Source: Erythrocercus mccallii
Taxonomy: Eukaryota; Chordata; Aves; Passeriformes; Dicruridae
Direction of reading: 5' to 3'
NCBI GenBank assembly: GCA_013397435.1
Contig: VZRG01000030.1
Coordinates: forward strand, 949,477-1,013,476
Length of the DNA: 64,000 nt
In this document: one piece after another, positions 35,348 through 47,725 of the stretch
How positions within the stretch are numbered: the first letter of the stretch is position 1
Layout: each line of letters starts with the position of its first letter
Notes under the pieces: generated by a model
Databases searched by the model: none
What the model saw: only the letters and a program-made list of their open reading frames with translations
Told to the model about the DNA's origin: nothing
Made by a program: the position numbers and the translations under genes

Positions 35348-37334
35348 ACTCCTAAACTACAACAGGGATTAAATAGCATAAGCAAGGAAGTCTCCAAACA
35401 AAGTAATCTACAGTCCAGCATCACTGGCCTATCTTTTTAATTAAACAGCACCTAATTTCCACTACAACTACCCTCAGAAACTAAATGACACTTGGACACA
35501 GAGCATTAAAGATAAATCATGCACAAATATTGGATATGTAATAACTCAATTCTCAAAGGTACTGAGCACATCAGGAATCCAGACAAACTCAGGTTAGTGT
35601 TTCATCTTCAAATCTGGGATGGAGAATTTACCAAATCACACCTCAGAGCAGACAACATTCACACCAGTGGTTCAGCTTTGTTCACTGTATTTTTTGCCAG
35701 AGAATGCTACATGCCAACAGGAAAAAGGCTTCTTCATTGCTGAATGAAGCCGAGACGAGCTGTGGAACCTTGACAAAATGATACCTGTCCTAGGAATTCT
35801 TTGTAATACACAGGAATCAGCAGCAATTCTGTGTTTATTTTACAGAAGCAGTGCAGAATTGTATAACAGCCAGCCTCAGCAGTGGTATTACCTGGACGAA
35901 GAAAACCTTTAGTTCACCAGCTAGATGAAACATTTTAGGATATATATATGTATGTTATGAAAATCAATGGATTAACTCTGACCTAGTGTAAAGGAGAAGA
36001 AAGGAGACACCCAGTCACAAAACCAAAAGTTATACCTTCCTGATAAGTCATAATAAATATTATCATGAGGCACCATCCTCCTTTCTTTTGTTGCCTATAT
36101 TCCTTGAATATGGAAAGCCAAGACACCTAACTCCAAGTTGTGTATATCTGTAGAAATTTATGTTTCTGCTCCTCATTACATGGTATGAAGGCATGCACCA
36201 ACACCATTTCCAGGAGAACTCTGTCCTTCAAAGCTTCAAAGTTTCTGTTACAACTTGTGCTAGTCTCCCTGATCTCCAGCACCACATATCATCTCATCAG
36301 TTCTGAAGAACTGTTCAGTTGTTTTCCCACTGCATTTCAATATATGTAATGTTCAGCTGTTAAGCTCTGAGACAGCAGGTGCTCCCACCACTGCAGACCT
36401 CAGAAAATTTTAGGTTCTGCTGTGCAGCACAAGACATAGAAATAATTGGGGATATCAAAATGGATTTGAGCCAAGTCACCGGCTAAAAAGAAAAAAAAAG
36501 AAAAGAAAAATCAAAAAGCAGAGAAGAAAAGAAATTAAAAGTGAGAGACTGAAGCACCAATAAAACCGCCCTCACAACTGCAGGCAGGATCACTAATTTT
36601 TCCCAAGCTCATTAAGAGCAGTTATACTCCTAGATTTTATCTGTAGACTTAATATTTTGAGGCTAACTGCAGGACACTTCTCTTGGCAACTATTACAGTG
36701 CTGACAGGACTTGGCAGCCTACAGTCCATGGGTTGTCACTTTAAAATAATCAATCCTCTGATGCATTGCAAAGTCTCTGTCTCTTTGAACTTCTCTGTTC
36801 CAGAATTGTTGCTCTTTCCTCAGTACCATATCTCCTACCAATTACTGGTGTGCTGTGGAATACTGTTTAATAAACATTTTCTTGGCAGAGTATATCATCT
36901 AAGTGATCAATCATGAGTTGAGGAAATAGAGTTTTAAGTACTATATCAGCTTCCTGCATCGCCTTTGAATGGCATTCCATAGTCATTAAAAAAACCCACC
37001 CTTGGCACTAAATGATTTATTTTAATCTGAACAGAGATTACTTTAATTAAACACACTTTATTCCTCTTGAAATTGACAGAGCACTCCCCTGAAGCCTTCT
37101 ATCACTCCATTTATCAAATGATTTCTTTGAGAGCAGCAAGCCGCTCCACATTGCTCAGGGGCCTCAGTTTTGTTCCAAAACCAGGGAAAAGAAAAATCCA
37201 CAATAAGAAAATAGAGACAGATTCAACTAATCACAGATAGGAGTACAGCTACTATGATTCAGCTCCTGAGTTTGTAACTGGATACTAAAGAAAGCTGCAA
37301 AAGTCACATTGGAAAAAAAACAAATCTGTGAAAT
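35348..37334. other. Unique noncoding stretch with A-rich tract
   Basis: No gene is recognised. An A-rich tract (AAAAAGAAAAAAAAAGAAAAG and similar) lies at about 36485-36540. Open frames are below 80 codons and have no domain. Confidence 0.55.
36485..36540. repeat. A-rich (AAAAG-like) low-complexity tract
   Basis: The tract is almost pure A and G on the plus strand. It could be a degenerate microsatellite or an old poly-A tail; no retroposed gene is recognisable just upstream, so the former is preferred. Confidence 0.7.
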
Positions 37335-37902
37335 TAAGTGGGGGGCGTAAGTAGAGGCTGGGCAGAGGATGTAAAAAGAGCAGCCCTGAGGATAAGGACT
37401 TGGGATTGTTGGTGGATGAGAACCTCAATGTGAGCTGACTTTGTGTGCTCAGAGCCCAGATAGCCAACTGTGTCCTGGGTTGCATCAAGAGCAACATGGC
37501 CAGCAGGGTGAAGGAGGGGATTCTGCCCTTGAGACCTCATCAGAGAAAGCTCCCAGGGAAATCTTACAGCAGCCTCAGTACCCAAAAGAGTCTACAAAAA
37601 ACCTGGGGAGGGACTTTTCACAAGGGCATGTAGTGATAGGACAAGGGGGAATGGCCTTAAGCTGAAAGAAGGTAGATTTAGATTAGATATAAGCAAGAAA
37701 GTTTTTACTGTGAGGGCGATGAGGCACAGGAACATATTGCCCAGCAAAGCTGTGGATGTCTCATCCCTGAAAGTGTTCAAGGCCAGGTTGGATGGGGCTC
37801 CGAGCAACCTGGTCTAGTGGGAGGTGTTCTTGCCCAAGGAAGGAGGGTTGGAACATGATGATCTTTATGGTCCATTCCAACCCAAACCATTCTAGGATTT
37901 TT
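37335..37902 (+). repeat. CR1 LINE 3' end with internal deletion
   Basis: This is one of the less diverged CR1 copies in the window. It opens in late ORF2: 'GGCTGGGCAGAGGATG', then 'AGCAGCCCTGAGGATAAGGA' (37380-37399) and 'GTTGGTGGATGAGAACCTCA', 'GCCCAGATAGCCAACTGTGT', 'CATCAAGAGCAACATGGCCA' (37485-37504), which match the CR1 protein segment (SSPEDKDLGLLVDENLN..) and NCVLGCIKSNMASRV. After 'CTTGAGACC' (about 37540) it jumps to 'AGAAAGCTCCCAGGGAAATC' (37545-37564), skipping roughly 150-200 bases of the family consensus. It then runs to the end: 'GGGAGGGACTTTTCACAAGG', 'GTAGATTTAGATTAGATATA', 'TTACTGTGAGGGCGATGAGG', 'AAGGCCAGGTTGGATGGGGC', 'TCCATTCCAACCCAAACCAT', tail ATTCTAGGATTTTT. The deletion size is from memory of the family. 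Confidence 0.9.
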
Positions 37903-39334
37903 GGTTTTGTGATGTATGTTCAGAGCAATTGGGACTGTAAAAGAAGAGGGGAGGACAGATATATGCTGTCACCTTTCGATACCATTTTTTTTTTAAGCAA
38001 AAAAAAATCCTTGCAGGATAATCAAAGTATTTAATTGAATCCCTTTTCACCTCTAGTATATCTGTGGGTGTGGTCTGGGGTGGGATGGAGGGTAGTCATA
38101 TTGTTAAAAGACAAGACTGATTTCAACTAGTATTAAACCAAAATATAACTAGAGGTATTCATAAACATTCTGAAATAATTAATTTCCTCTTCCTTCCAAA
38201 TTCAATATTTTCAGTCTGATTTGCAGACAGGTATCTGAAATAGATCCAAACTATTATCAAATCAGCATGCTAGATGACTGACATTCACCCTTCACTGAAA
38301 GTCTCTCAGAAAATAGATTCATAAAAATTCTATCCCAGGTGTCTGAGCTTTTTAATGACTAATAGAACAGTGTCTTTCCAGGCTCACCTTTCATTTGTTA
38401 TTTACTCAGCAGTATTTACACACTGTTAAGGCAGGCTAAGCCATACAGGGGATAGACATGCACAAATATAAACAGAATTATAACATCCTGGTTGCAAGAT
38501 AGCTGCGACAGAAAAATATACCAGTTGTGCAGAGGAACCTAGGGATGAGTCACTCTGAAACATTCAAGCAATTCTCAAAATATCTGTAATTATCCTTCCT
38601 ACTCAAGTACAGAATATGCATTTTATTGCCATTGAACCGTTTACTGCCATGCATTTCCAAGGATTTGTACCAGAGAGAAAGTCTTAGCCCTGCAGCAGGC
38701 ATCTTAGAAGACTTAGGGGTACCCAGTGATCCTGATCTCAGACTACAGGGCCAAGTTTTGTCTCCCAGCTACTTTGAGGTGCAATAGTAGAGACAAAGCT
38801 CCACCCAAAAGGAAAGAAAATTATTGCCAAAGAGCAAAACAAAAAAAATTTCCCTTCTCCCCCTCAAAAAACCTCCAAAAGCTGAACACCAAAAAGATAA
38901 GTTTAAGTATCTGTCTGCCCTAGTGGGCAGTATAAATATATGAGAACCCTGATGAAGGTGTTTATCCTGCAGGAAACAAGTCTCCCTTCGACATTTTCAT
39001 TCACCAGATTATTTATTTGACTTATCAGTATTCAGGTGCACTTAATATTTTTATGCTTAGAGGGGTAATTAAACCTATACAGAGTCTCTAGTCACTCCAT
39101 CTCAGGGCTCTGTCTTCAAACGTGACAATTTAGCAAATAAAATTGTGTTAGCCTAAAGAGAAGTTCACGGCTTTTTGCATGTAAAAGATTTATTTTCCCT
39201 GTTCCTTATTCTCTGCTGAGGGAACAATCAGGCTAGGAAAGCACATGTCCTATGCCCCAAATATCGTGCAGTTGGAAGGTATAATGCACACAAGAGATAG
39301 TCCATACACCTAGATTCTATTTCTATCTTGGTTA

Positions 39335-39392
39335 GTTTTTGGGGGGTCGGGTTTTGTTTGGGTTTTGGGGTTTTTTTTGCTTTTTTTTTTTT
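39335..39392 (+). repeat. G/T-rich tract with four G runs
   Basis: The plus strand consists only of T and G apart from two C bases: G runs of 6, 3, 3 and 4 (39341-39370) separated by 2-8 bases, then a long T run. The arrangement could form a G-quadruplex with one 8-base loop, slightly beyond the strict G3 N1-7 rule. Similar GGTTTTGGGG low-complexity sequence is common in bird DNA. Confidence 0.7.
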
Positions 39393-42300
39393 GAATGCTA
39401 TCAGCTCCCTGATTAAGTTCCACAGAAATAATAAGCAAGTAACGTGATAGGCAACAACATATTTTTCCTACCTTCTTGCATTGCAGAAACAAGGTACGTA
39501 CTTACAGCAGGAAGAAATAAGAGGGCTGCAGCTGAATCCAAAATTAACGTTTAATGAACTAGTAAAGAAGCCTCACACCTACTATGTATGATCATTCAAA
39601 ATATGCAATGAATTCCTTCCAGAATGTTCTCAAAAATTAGTTTCCTAATGAGATCAGAAGGACAGGCTACAAAATTTCCTTCACTGGTTAGTACAAGCTG
39701 CTTGTTAGTTGAATGAAATTAAGGTGTCTCTCCTGCTTCAAACTTTCTATTGCAACTTGTGTTGGCTAACGTATATTTTTTAAAGGAAATTTTAGTTATG
39801 AGCACCAACAAACCAGTTCTTCATAAAACTGTACACAGGGATATGTCCCAGGTCTTCTCCTTCTCCCCATAAAAGCAAGATCAGACACCTTCTCTTGCAA
39901 AGAGAGGGTGATTGGCTGCAGCAGCATACCCTGAGGAAATCTTAGAATGTCTCATAGATTAATTTTTGAATTGGGAAAGGGTTTTGGAGAGATACAGAAG
40001 ACACAAGATCATACCTGTGGTTTTACCAAGAAAATAACAGAAAGTAGGCCTTGATCTGAAAGCATATTAACAGAAGAAAGAAAGCGATAGAAAGGGATAT
40101 GTGTGGGCATGTGTAAAGGTTTTCCGATTCAAGGAATGGACTCCAGTGTGGTTTGGAGTTTGGAAATGCCAGAAATGCTGCTATTCCATGCCTGGTTACC
40201 CAAAAAATGTTCCATTTTATTTTCAGTCACCCTCTACAGATTTATTATTTTTTTTTACCCCATGCAGAGACATATCTCCAGATATAAGCTTACAAAACAA
40301 TAATGAAAAGTAGTATCCTGTATTAGAAAACACCATTTCAGGTGCAATTTTGCAAAACTTATGCATAACTTAATCCATAGAAAAAAGTGATGTGGTCTTT
40401 AAGGAAAGCAGTAAGGAAGAAAGGGGTACAGGATAGGTTTTTCCTGTATAAAGAATTCAATCTACAAATATTAATCATTGATATAATTTTACTCTCTCCT
40501 CATAAGAAGTGAACACAATGCTATAATTTCAGGGTATTTTAAACAAAAGTACAGCAAATGTTTTTATTTTCAGTTCAAATTAAATATTTCAACAGACCTT
40601 GCCACAAGCTACATCTGTTGATACCGCTCGGTACAAATGTTGGACACTTGACAAATGAAACACACAACCACTTCCATCTAGTCAACTCTTCAGATTCTCT
40701 CTACAATTACGAGAATTAAATTAGGCAAATTCTTAATTGATACAGACTGCTTTTCCTGCTAGCAATGACCCTTTACATCATTGTTAGCAGTCTTCTATGA
40801 TTCATTATGCCAATGGCAGCAGACTAATTTTCTTATTTCTATAGACTATCAAAACATAGAACCCATTAAAGAAACAGTGGTGAAAAAAAATTCATTATGC
40901 CATTCATCCTTTGCCTCTATTTATGATGAGTTTAGCCCTAGCAGCTTTATATAAAAAGCTCTTCAGGTCTTCCTTTTTTGCAGTGTGGAGCTGCAAGGCA
41001 AGTAGCCAAGGACAGAACATGCCACTGTTGGCATTCTTGCCTTAGACTGGGTTTTGCTTGCCAGAACTAGGCTGAGAGACAAGAAAAGAAGAAAAGAAAA
41101 GTGTTGTCTAAAGAATAAAGCATCAGGATTTCTATAAAAGCAACATGTACAACTATACATAAACAGCCACATATGTCTAATTTTTTTATTGAAAAGACAT
41201 GAAATTCCCTATAACATGGATACTGAGCATAGCTTTTGCCTGTAGCATTTGCCACTTTCTGGAAATGAAGACTGATGACTTGACAGAATCATGAATTTAA
41301 ACCTATTCAACCAGTAAGCATGGAAATAGAAGACAAACTTTTCAAAGCAGCTACAGTGAAATTCAAGGTTTGGGCTAATGATATTTTACAAATAAATGCC
41401 CTGTCTATATATTTTTAGGCTTTTTCAATGAGGTAGTGCTGCCTGAAAGAATTTCCACAGTGAGAGAAAGCCATAAGTGAACATCAATATGGACAGAAAG
41501 AAGACTATGACACATTCAATGCACAGAAATGCTTCCATAAAACTCTTACTGGGAAACAGCACTGTAGCCAGTTTCACATAGGAGAAAAATTAATTTTCTG
41601 TAGTGCTTTATGCACTAAAAGTTTACCCAAATGTAATAAAGCAACTCTGCAAGTTTACAAGTGAATTTGCACTTTCAAAAACTCAGCCAAATTACTAGCA
41701 CAGGCCAAAAAGAATTGTCCACATTTTCTAGACTCAAAAGTCCTCCATTGTAAAGACCTCTTCATTAAAAACCAACAAATACACACAGTTTTGCTGAACT
41801 CTTTGAGTTGAAAAAGCAGTCTTTTGTGAACACTTCAAATGAGAAATACATTGAATATTTTTACCAATATTACATGTCCAATCTGTTTAAATTTATTATA
41901 AATGGTACAAAATTCCTCCTGTTTAATTCAGTTTTTCAAGATGAATAATGAAATGACATCTATGTATTTATAAGACTTCAGTTTTACCAGTAAAAATGAA
42001 ATTGACAATAGATAAATGAGATTTCAGCATTGCCTTGATCTGAGCAGCACAGAAAACAAGTTCTATGCCAGAGGCAGAGAAACAAGACAGTAAACGGATC
42101 TTAGCCATGAGGACTTGTAGATAAAGTAAAATAAAAAATAAAAAAACTCCCACCAAACAAGGAACACATTTTCCCCCAAAATCACTACCAAGCAACAAAA
42201 CAGAAATAAAAATAGCATTAAGGTAGCTCCCATAACTATTTCAATCGAGGTGTGATAAATTGTGGCTACTTGAGCTCAAGTACCTAAGAACCAAAGACCT

Positions 42301-44191
42301 TTTGGCCACAGTAAAAAATTGGCCAGAGATTCAAAACTTTGCTTTTTCAAGCAGACCTTTCCATGGGCATTTAAGGAATTAAAAAATATGTTAAGTGAAA
42401 GTATGGTTCACAAAATTAAACAGTTTCTTGAGAATTTGTATTGAATCTGTTGCAGTAATTGTCAGGATAAAATACTGAACTTTTATTATTATTTTTTTAA
42501 TGTAGCCATTATTATTGAATACAAATAGTATTGGTCAAGACAAGAAAATGATCCCAAAGAAAACTTCATCTACTTTAGACATATACTTCTACAGCTGAGA
42601 TTTTTTTGGTCTGTAGATTGCTATTTTCTTTAAAAAAAAGTATCAAGAAGTCATCAGTAACAGCTCTCTAAATGACATGGGATGAAGGCTCCAATTATGG
42701 TTCTCTAATATCTAGAGGCCAGGTGGGAAAATGCAAAATAAAACTATAATAAATAGATCAGAGTACAAGAAGAACCCGATCTCAGACATATTTGGCTGAT
42801 TATATGTTCTCAGTTATTGGCCAACAACTTTTCCTCAGGGATCCAGAGGAAAAGAATAAACAAACAATAAAACCGCCCCCAAATAAAAGAACCCTGTTTT
42901 CTTACATGATTCCTTCTGACCCAAATATCCAAATATTTATAACAGGCTATTGCATAATAAGTGCAATAAGCAGGGGAGTGGCGGGGGGTGGGAGGAATGG
43001 TGTTTGTGGCTTGTGGTATTTTTCCCAATAATGTTAAAAATCCTTCACATAATTTATATGTTAAAGCACTCAGTTATCCTGTATATGTAGGGCTTAATAC
43101 GTGCTAGTCCTATTGCCTTCTCAATGGTTCAAATTTAGTGAAAAATGCACTGGATAGCAGCTTTTGTCTCTGGCATGGGAAGCAGGAAAAAATGGGAGAT
43201 GCCAGTCTCTGTTTCAGAGATGGTGCACAGGGGTAAGTGAAAATCTAGGTAAAATATTCATAGACTCATCTCTGACAGTTTACATCCCCTCCTCACCCTC
43301 AAGAGCACCCTTAAAGAAATTCATCAACTTGTTAAAACTGAGACAGAAAGGCCTCAGTCATCTACTCGACCCCACCAGCTCCAGTCCATTGTCATGTTGA
43401 CTCCTACTTATCTGCTAAGCCTAGTTTGAATTTCAGATGGTTTCCATCTTTATCACTGTAAAGCCAAATTCAACCTCATTAAAATTTAAAATGCTCTACT
43501 GTAACTCAGTCACTCAGAACACTTACAATTTTACTGTGTTTTTAAATATGATACACAGTACCAAAGAGACACACTAAACAGTGTCATTTTAAATCAGCTA
43601 AAATATTGCAGCTTGAAAGGAAACTGTAGCTAACACTTCTATTAAAAAATTCCTTTTGCAATAGAAGAATTAACAGAAAAGTGGTTAAAGAGATTATGCT
43701 ATAATAAGTAGAACTACACTTAGTTACAGCAGCTAAAAAATTCATATGCAAGCATATACAGACCTGAATCTGACACTGAATCTGGCAAGTCACAGATCTC
43801 TTAGAAGAGTGAAAGACAATGTCAACCAAGCAGCTTTTTCCAAGGGAACATCAGAAAATTTTAATACACAGGATTTCATTAATTATTTTGAGGAAACATA
43901 TCTAGTCTTAAACCTTTTATAAAAATATTTAGGAAAACACTTCCTTTTAAAATGTAAAAATATTTAAAATATATTTCTCACCAGGCAAAATGACATCTAA
44001 ACAGACTGATTCCTTGAGACCAAAAATAAGTGTTGTGAAAGGTAATCATATTTCTATGTTTGTTTATTTTTCACTACCTGATTGGGGACAGAACTTTATA
44101 ATCCCACAGGAGTTCAAAGTCATATTTTAAATCCATACCTGTCTAGTAGCCTACACTGGTCGAAGAATCTCATGAAAGAAGAGAATGATTT

Positions 44192-44230
44192 TTTTGAATC
44201 TTCTGAATATGTTTTGAATTTTCTGAATAG
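44192..44230. repeat. Small tandem duplication, 20-bp period
   Basis: TTTTGAATCTTCTGAATAT and TTTTGAATTTTCTGAATAG stand in tandem and differ at two positions. It is a local slippage product. Confidence 0.75.
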
Positions 44231-45349
44231 TGAAGACAAGGAGAACAGTCTGAACTGAGCTCTTTTAAGATGTCATCTGTGCTTTGAATTTGCATGCTTT
44301 GCTTTAGCACTTACACACCCAACACCATATAAACTTTGCAATTGCAGCAAGTTTCACAGTGTATGGCACAAGCAATAAATTACAGAGTACACGTTCTCAT
44401 ACAGCACACCTAAATACATTTCCAGCTTGTATTCATTGCAACAGATTTGTGGTGCAGTTAAATGCAAGCATAAATTCTTCATTCTTCAAAATATTTAACT
44501 GTAGAGGGGACATGAGATCTAAGTGATGCTCCCTACTGTGTAATAAAGGGAACAGAGACAGACTGATGCCCCATTTTCCACAGCTAAAGTATGGGAAATT
44601 GAGTGGCTAATAAGATTGCAAAATTTTAAGCATTCTTATGCCTATTACTTCAATTCTATATACAGCTTTCTTTTGGGTAAGCAAACAAAATAATTTTGTT
44701 CCTGTTTATTTTGATCTGGCAGAAAATAATAGTCAGAAATATGGATTTACAGCCTTGTACTTCTGGTGAAATAGAACAGGGACAGAAAACAACATAAGGC
44801 AGAATAATCTGAAAGTTAGGTACATACCACAGTTGCAGCAAGAGTCACAGAAGTTCAATTTCAATTATCACTAGAGATCATCATCCTCACTTACCACATT
44901 TCCACTGATAATGTGCAACATTAAGGTAGTAAAAAATCTGGTGTATGAATGCAACAACTAAGTAAAACCATCTGCTGCATGAAAAGTCAGCTGAGAGAAT
45001 GACTACAGACATATGGGGATACCAGCAGTGAATCACCTCTTTGAGAATAAGTCAAGCTCTGGTCAAATCAAGATCTGAAAACAAAGTGAGGATGGCAAAG
45101 AGGCCATTTAGCAGCAACTGCTGCTGGTTTATGGCAACGTCAGGGCCTATCCCTGACCTGCCACCACCCCTGGAATCAGCTTGTCACCTGGGGTATGACT
45201 TGGTCTAGTTCAGAATAGCTTAAAAAATGGCCATTAGTAGAAGATCAGAGCAAAAAATGGAGCCACCAGGAGCAGCAGTAAAGGCACTTTAGAATGGGAA
45301 GAGTGATAGTATTTTAAAGCCTTCAAAATGGATCCAAAGAGAGATTTTG

Positions 45350-45376
45350 ATTCAGATATTCAGTTCAGATATTCTG
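45350..45376. repeat. Small tandem duplication, about 14-bp period
   Basis: ATTCAGATATTCAG is followed directly by TTCAGATATTCTG. Two units only. Confidence 0.7.
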
Positions 45377-46670
45377 CTCCCAAAATGAAGAGAGAGCTGG
45401 ATCAACTCCTTTAAGTTAAATTTGCCCTTTTGACTTCAGCTGACAGTGTCCAGCAGAACTTCCTCTGCTTCATCTATTCTCACAGAAAGCACTGTGGTGA
45501 TGTCAAAGGAGTTACTCAGGTTGATATTTTACTTCTAGGTGGCAAAAGTAGTTTTCAGGAAAGTGTATGACATTGAACACTTTTCCACATGGAGGCAGAA
45601 ATTATTTTTCAGCACTCATTTAACCACCAAATTCTAAGCTAGTAGGTTGATGCAACAGCAGCACAAAGCTATAGAATCTGTGGCTGGAGGCATTGTTGTG
45701 GCATTTGTGCCATTGTTGTTCAACTGCAATAACAACAAAAGAAATACTAAAGATGTTGTCCCACCACCCTGGGACTCAAGGAAAGCTTCCTATGCACTAA
45801 CCCAATTTTCATCTGTGCCAGTGGAAATAATGCTGAATATTTAGACCAGAGACAATTTCACTGAGCTTATATCTAGAAACATTTATTCTATTTCCCTAAC
45901 AGGGGACAGAAATTTCTGGTAACTTTTTCTTTTTTACAAACATTATGTCTAGCCCCCAATCTAGTAGGAACTATCTTTCACTAACGCCACCATGCACACC
46001 AAAAACCTCACAAATGAGCCACCAAAACCTCATACCCCCCACTCACAAATGCCACAGTCTTAAAATTATTCTGCAGATTTTCTATCTCCAAAACATCCCA
46101 CAGAAATATGTTCACTTGACATTTTCAGAGGAAGCAATTGTTCAACAATTTCATATTTTTCCACCTTTCCATCAGGAGCTCTAATGCTTTACTACTGAAA
46201 AATACCCCAAAACTGTGTTTGTGGAAAATAGAAATCTCCACCACTTCTGGCCATTTTTGTACCTTCACATCCCGTTTTTTCTCTTGTTAGAGGAAAATTT
46301 TGCCTCAGTAAGAAATCAGATGCAAACAAGCAAATAGGAACTTCAGAGTTCACACCTAACCAGTGATTAGAAGAGATGCCTAATGAGGCAGTGCTGCTTC
46401 GTGGCAAACCAACACTTTTGGCCTGGAGCAGACCTGCACTGAGGAGCAGCAGCTGGAAAAAATGTATTTTCTACCTGAATGTCCTGTCCTCCAAGCAGAG
46501 ACAGAGGTCCTAGTCAAAAAAAGCCAAAGTTTCACATTAGCTACAAAAAGTGGTGTGTAAGAGGTTTGGTGGTTTGTTTGCTGCTGGTTGTTTCTTGGGG
46601 TTTTTTCTGTGTGTGTGGTTCTTTTAGTGTTAGATGTTTCCTACCAGGTCTCAAGTTGTGTTCCCTAGGT

Positions 46671-47094
46671 CTCAGCATTGGGGCCAGTTTTGTTTAGTAT
46701 TTTTACCAATGACATGGACAAAGGGATCAAGTGTACCCTCAGGCAGTTTGCAGAAGCCACCAAGTTCCTTTCTGTAACTACCTGAAAGGATGTAGATGGT
46801 GGATGTCAGCCTCTTCTCCCAAGTAACAAGCAAGAACACTAGGGTAAATGGCCTCAAATTGTTCCAGGAGCAATTTAGATAAAGGAAAAACTTCTTTACC
46901 AAAAGGGTTGTGAATTATATGGACAGGCTGCCCAGGAATGTGTTTGAGTCATCTTTCCTGGAGTTATTTAAAAGAAGTGCAGATGTGGCACACTGGGACA
47001 TGATTTACTGCTGGACTCGGCAGTGTTGGGTTCGTGGTTGGACTATGTATGATCTTATAGGTCATTTCCAACCTAGAAGATTCTATGATTCTAT
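46671..47094 (+). repeat. CR1 LINE with ORF2 remnant, internal deletion and intact tail
   Basis: The first 110 bases translate in one frame to VSALGPVLFSIFTNDMDKG followed by IKCTLRQFAEATK, the CR1 reverse transcriptase motif B-C region (active form ..VLGPLLFNIFINDLDKGIECTLSKFADDTK). The catalytic FADD aspartates are here EA, so this copy is dead. At about 46775-46790 it jumps into the 3' untranslated region ('CTACCTGAAAGGATG', 'CTTCTCCCAAGTAACAAGCA'), skipping the rest of ORF2. It continues 'GGCCTCAAATTGTTCCAGGA', 'GGAAAAACTTCTTTACC', 'GGCTGCCCAGGAATGTGTTT', 'CATTTCCAACCTAGAA' and ends in the canonical tail TTCTATGATTCTAT (47081-47094). The good tail and readable coding stretch suggest a relatively young insertion. 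Confidence 0.9.
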
Positions 47095-47494
47095 CTCCAG
47101 ACCCTGCTGGAAATACCAACTAGTGAGACACATGTTTTCAGCAAGATTCTGGCAGAGCCAGTAAAAAGCCCCCAGGAATATTGATAAAATATTGGAGGTC
47201 ATTCCATGTTGTGCTGTTCCAGTTTCCGCCACCTAGGCTGTGGAAGCCAGACACATGTAAGTGAAAACATCCCTTGCAGACAGCTTTTTTTGTTCAAGAG
47301 GAACTTTCCTTTTCTCAATATCTCTTTACGGGATGTGAGTGAAAAAGGTTATAGCAAATATTCAAACATTTATTCTGCCTTTCACAAAGGCCACAGAGCT
47401 TTATTATACTACTTTGTATCCATCTGTACCACATTCTCTGCTAGTCTGAAAAGAAGCTTTATTACTGAAGCAAGAGTCTGGTCACAAAGAGTAG

Positions 47495-47551
47495 GCTTCC
47501 TCTTCTTCCTCCTGCACATCAACCTCCATCGCTTCCTCTTCTTCCTCCTGC
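47495..47551. repeat. 21-bp direct duplication in a CTTCC-rich region
   Basis: A 21-base word starting GCTTCCTCTTC and ending TCCTCCTGC occurs at 47495-47515 and again, identically, at 47531-47551, with 15 bases between. The period of 36 bases is a multiple of three. The sequence is pyrimidine-rich, typical of slippage in CTT/CCT tracts. Confidence 0.85.
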
Positions 47552-47725
47552 TATTTTAACTCTCCTCCAGATGTTTTCTTTCCTATTTGCAAGGCAGATG
47601 ATGCTAAATGAGATCAAACTGGAGCAAGGAAAAGATATCCCTCTGAGACACACTACTTTTTGACAACCCAAATTTTAAATTTGAATTAGAATAATTGCCA
47701 GAACAGCTGTGCTGACTCTATAGCA

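Larger units (their letters stand above)
37903..46670. other. Unique AT-rich noncoding stretch
   Basis: This is the largest repeat-poor block beside 47-60 kb. No gene is recognised; all open frames are under 82 codons. Named contents are a G/T-rich tract (39335-39392) and small tandem duplications at 44192-44230 and 45350-45376. The tract at 46560-46620, rich in G and T, lies directly before the CR1 copy at 46671. Confidence 0.55.

Noticed and set aside
36485..36540. A-rich tract as the poly-A tail of a processed pseudogene
   Set aside because: The upstream 500 bases resemble no gene I know, and the tract is interrupted throughout by G and C like a degenerate simple repeat.
37441..37665. Two overlapping plus-strand frames (74 and 62 codons)
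   Set aside because: They lie in the CR1 copy at 37335-37902. One contains the CR1 motif NCVLGCIKSNMASRV and breaks at the internal deletion.
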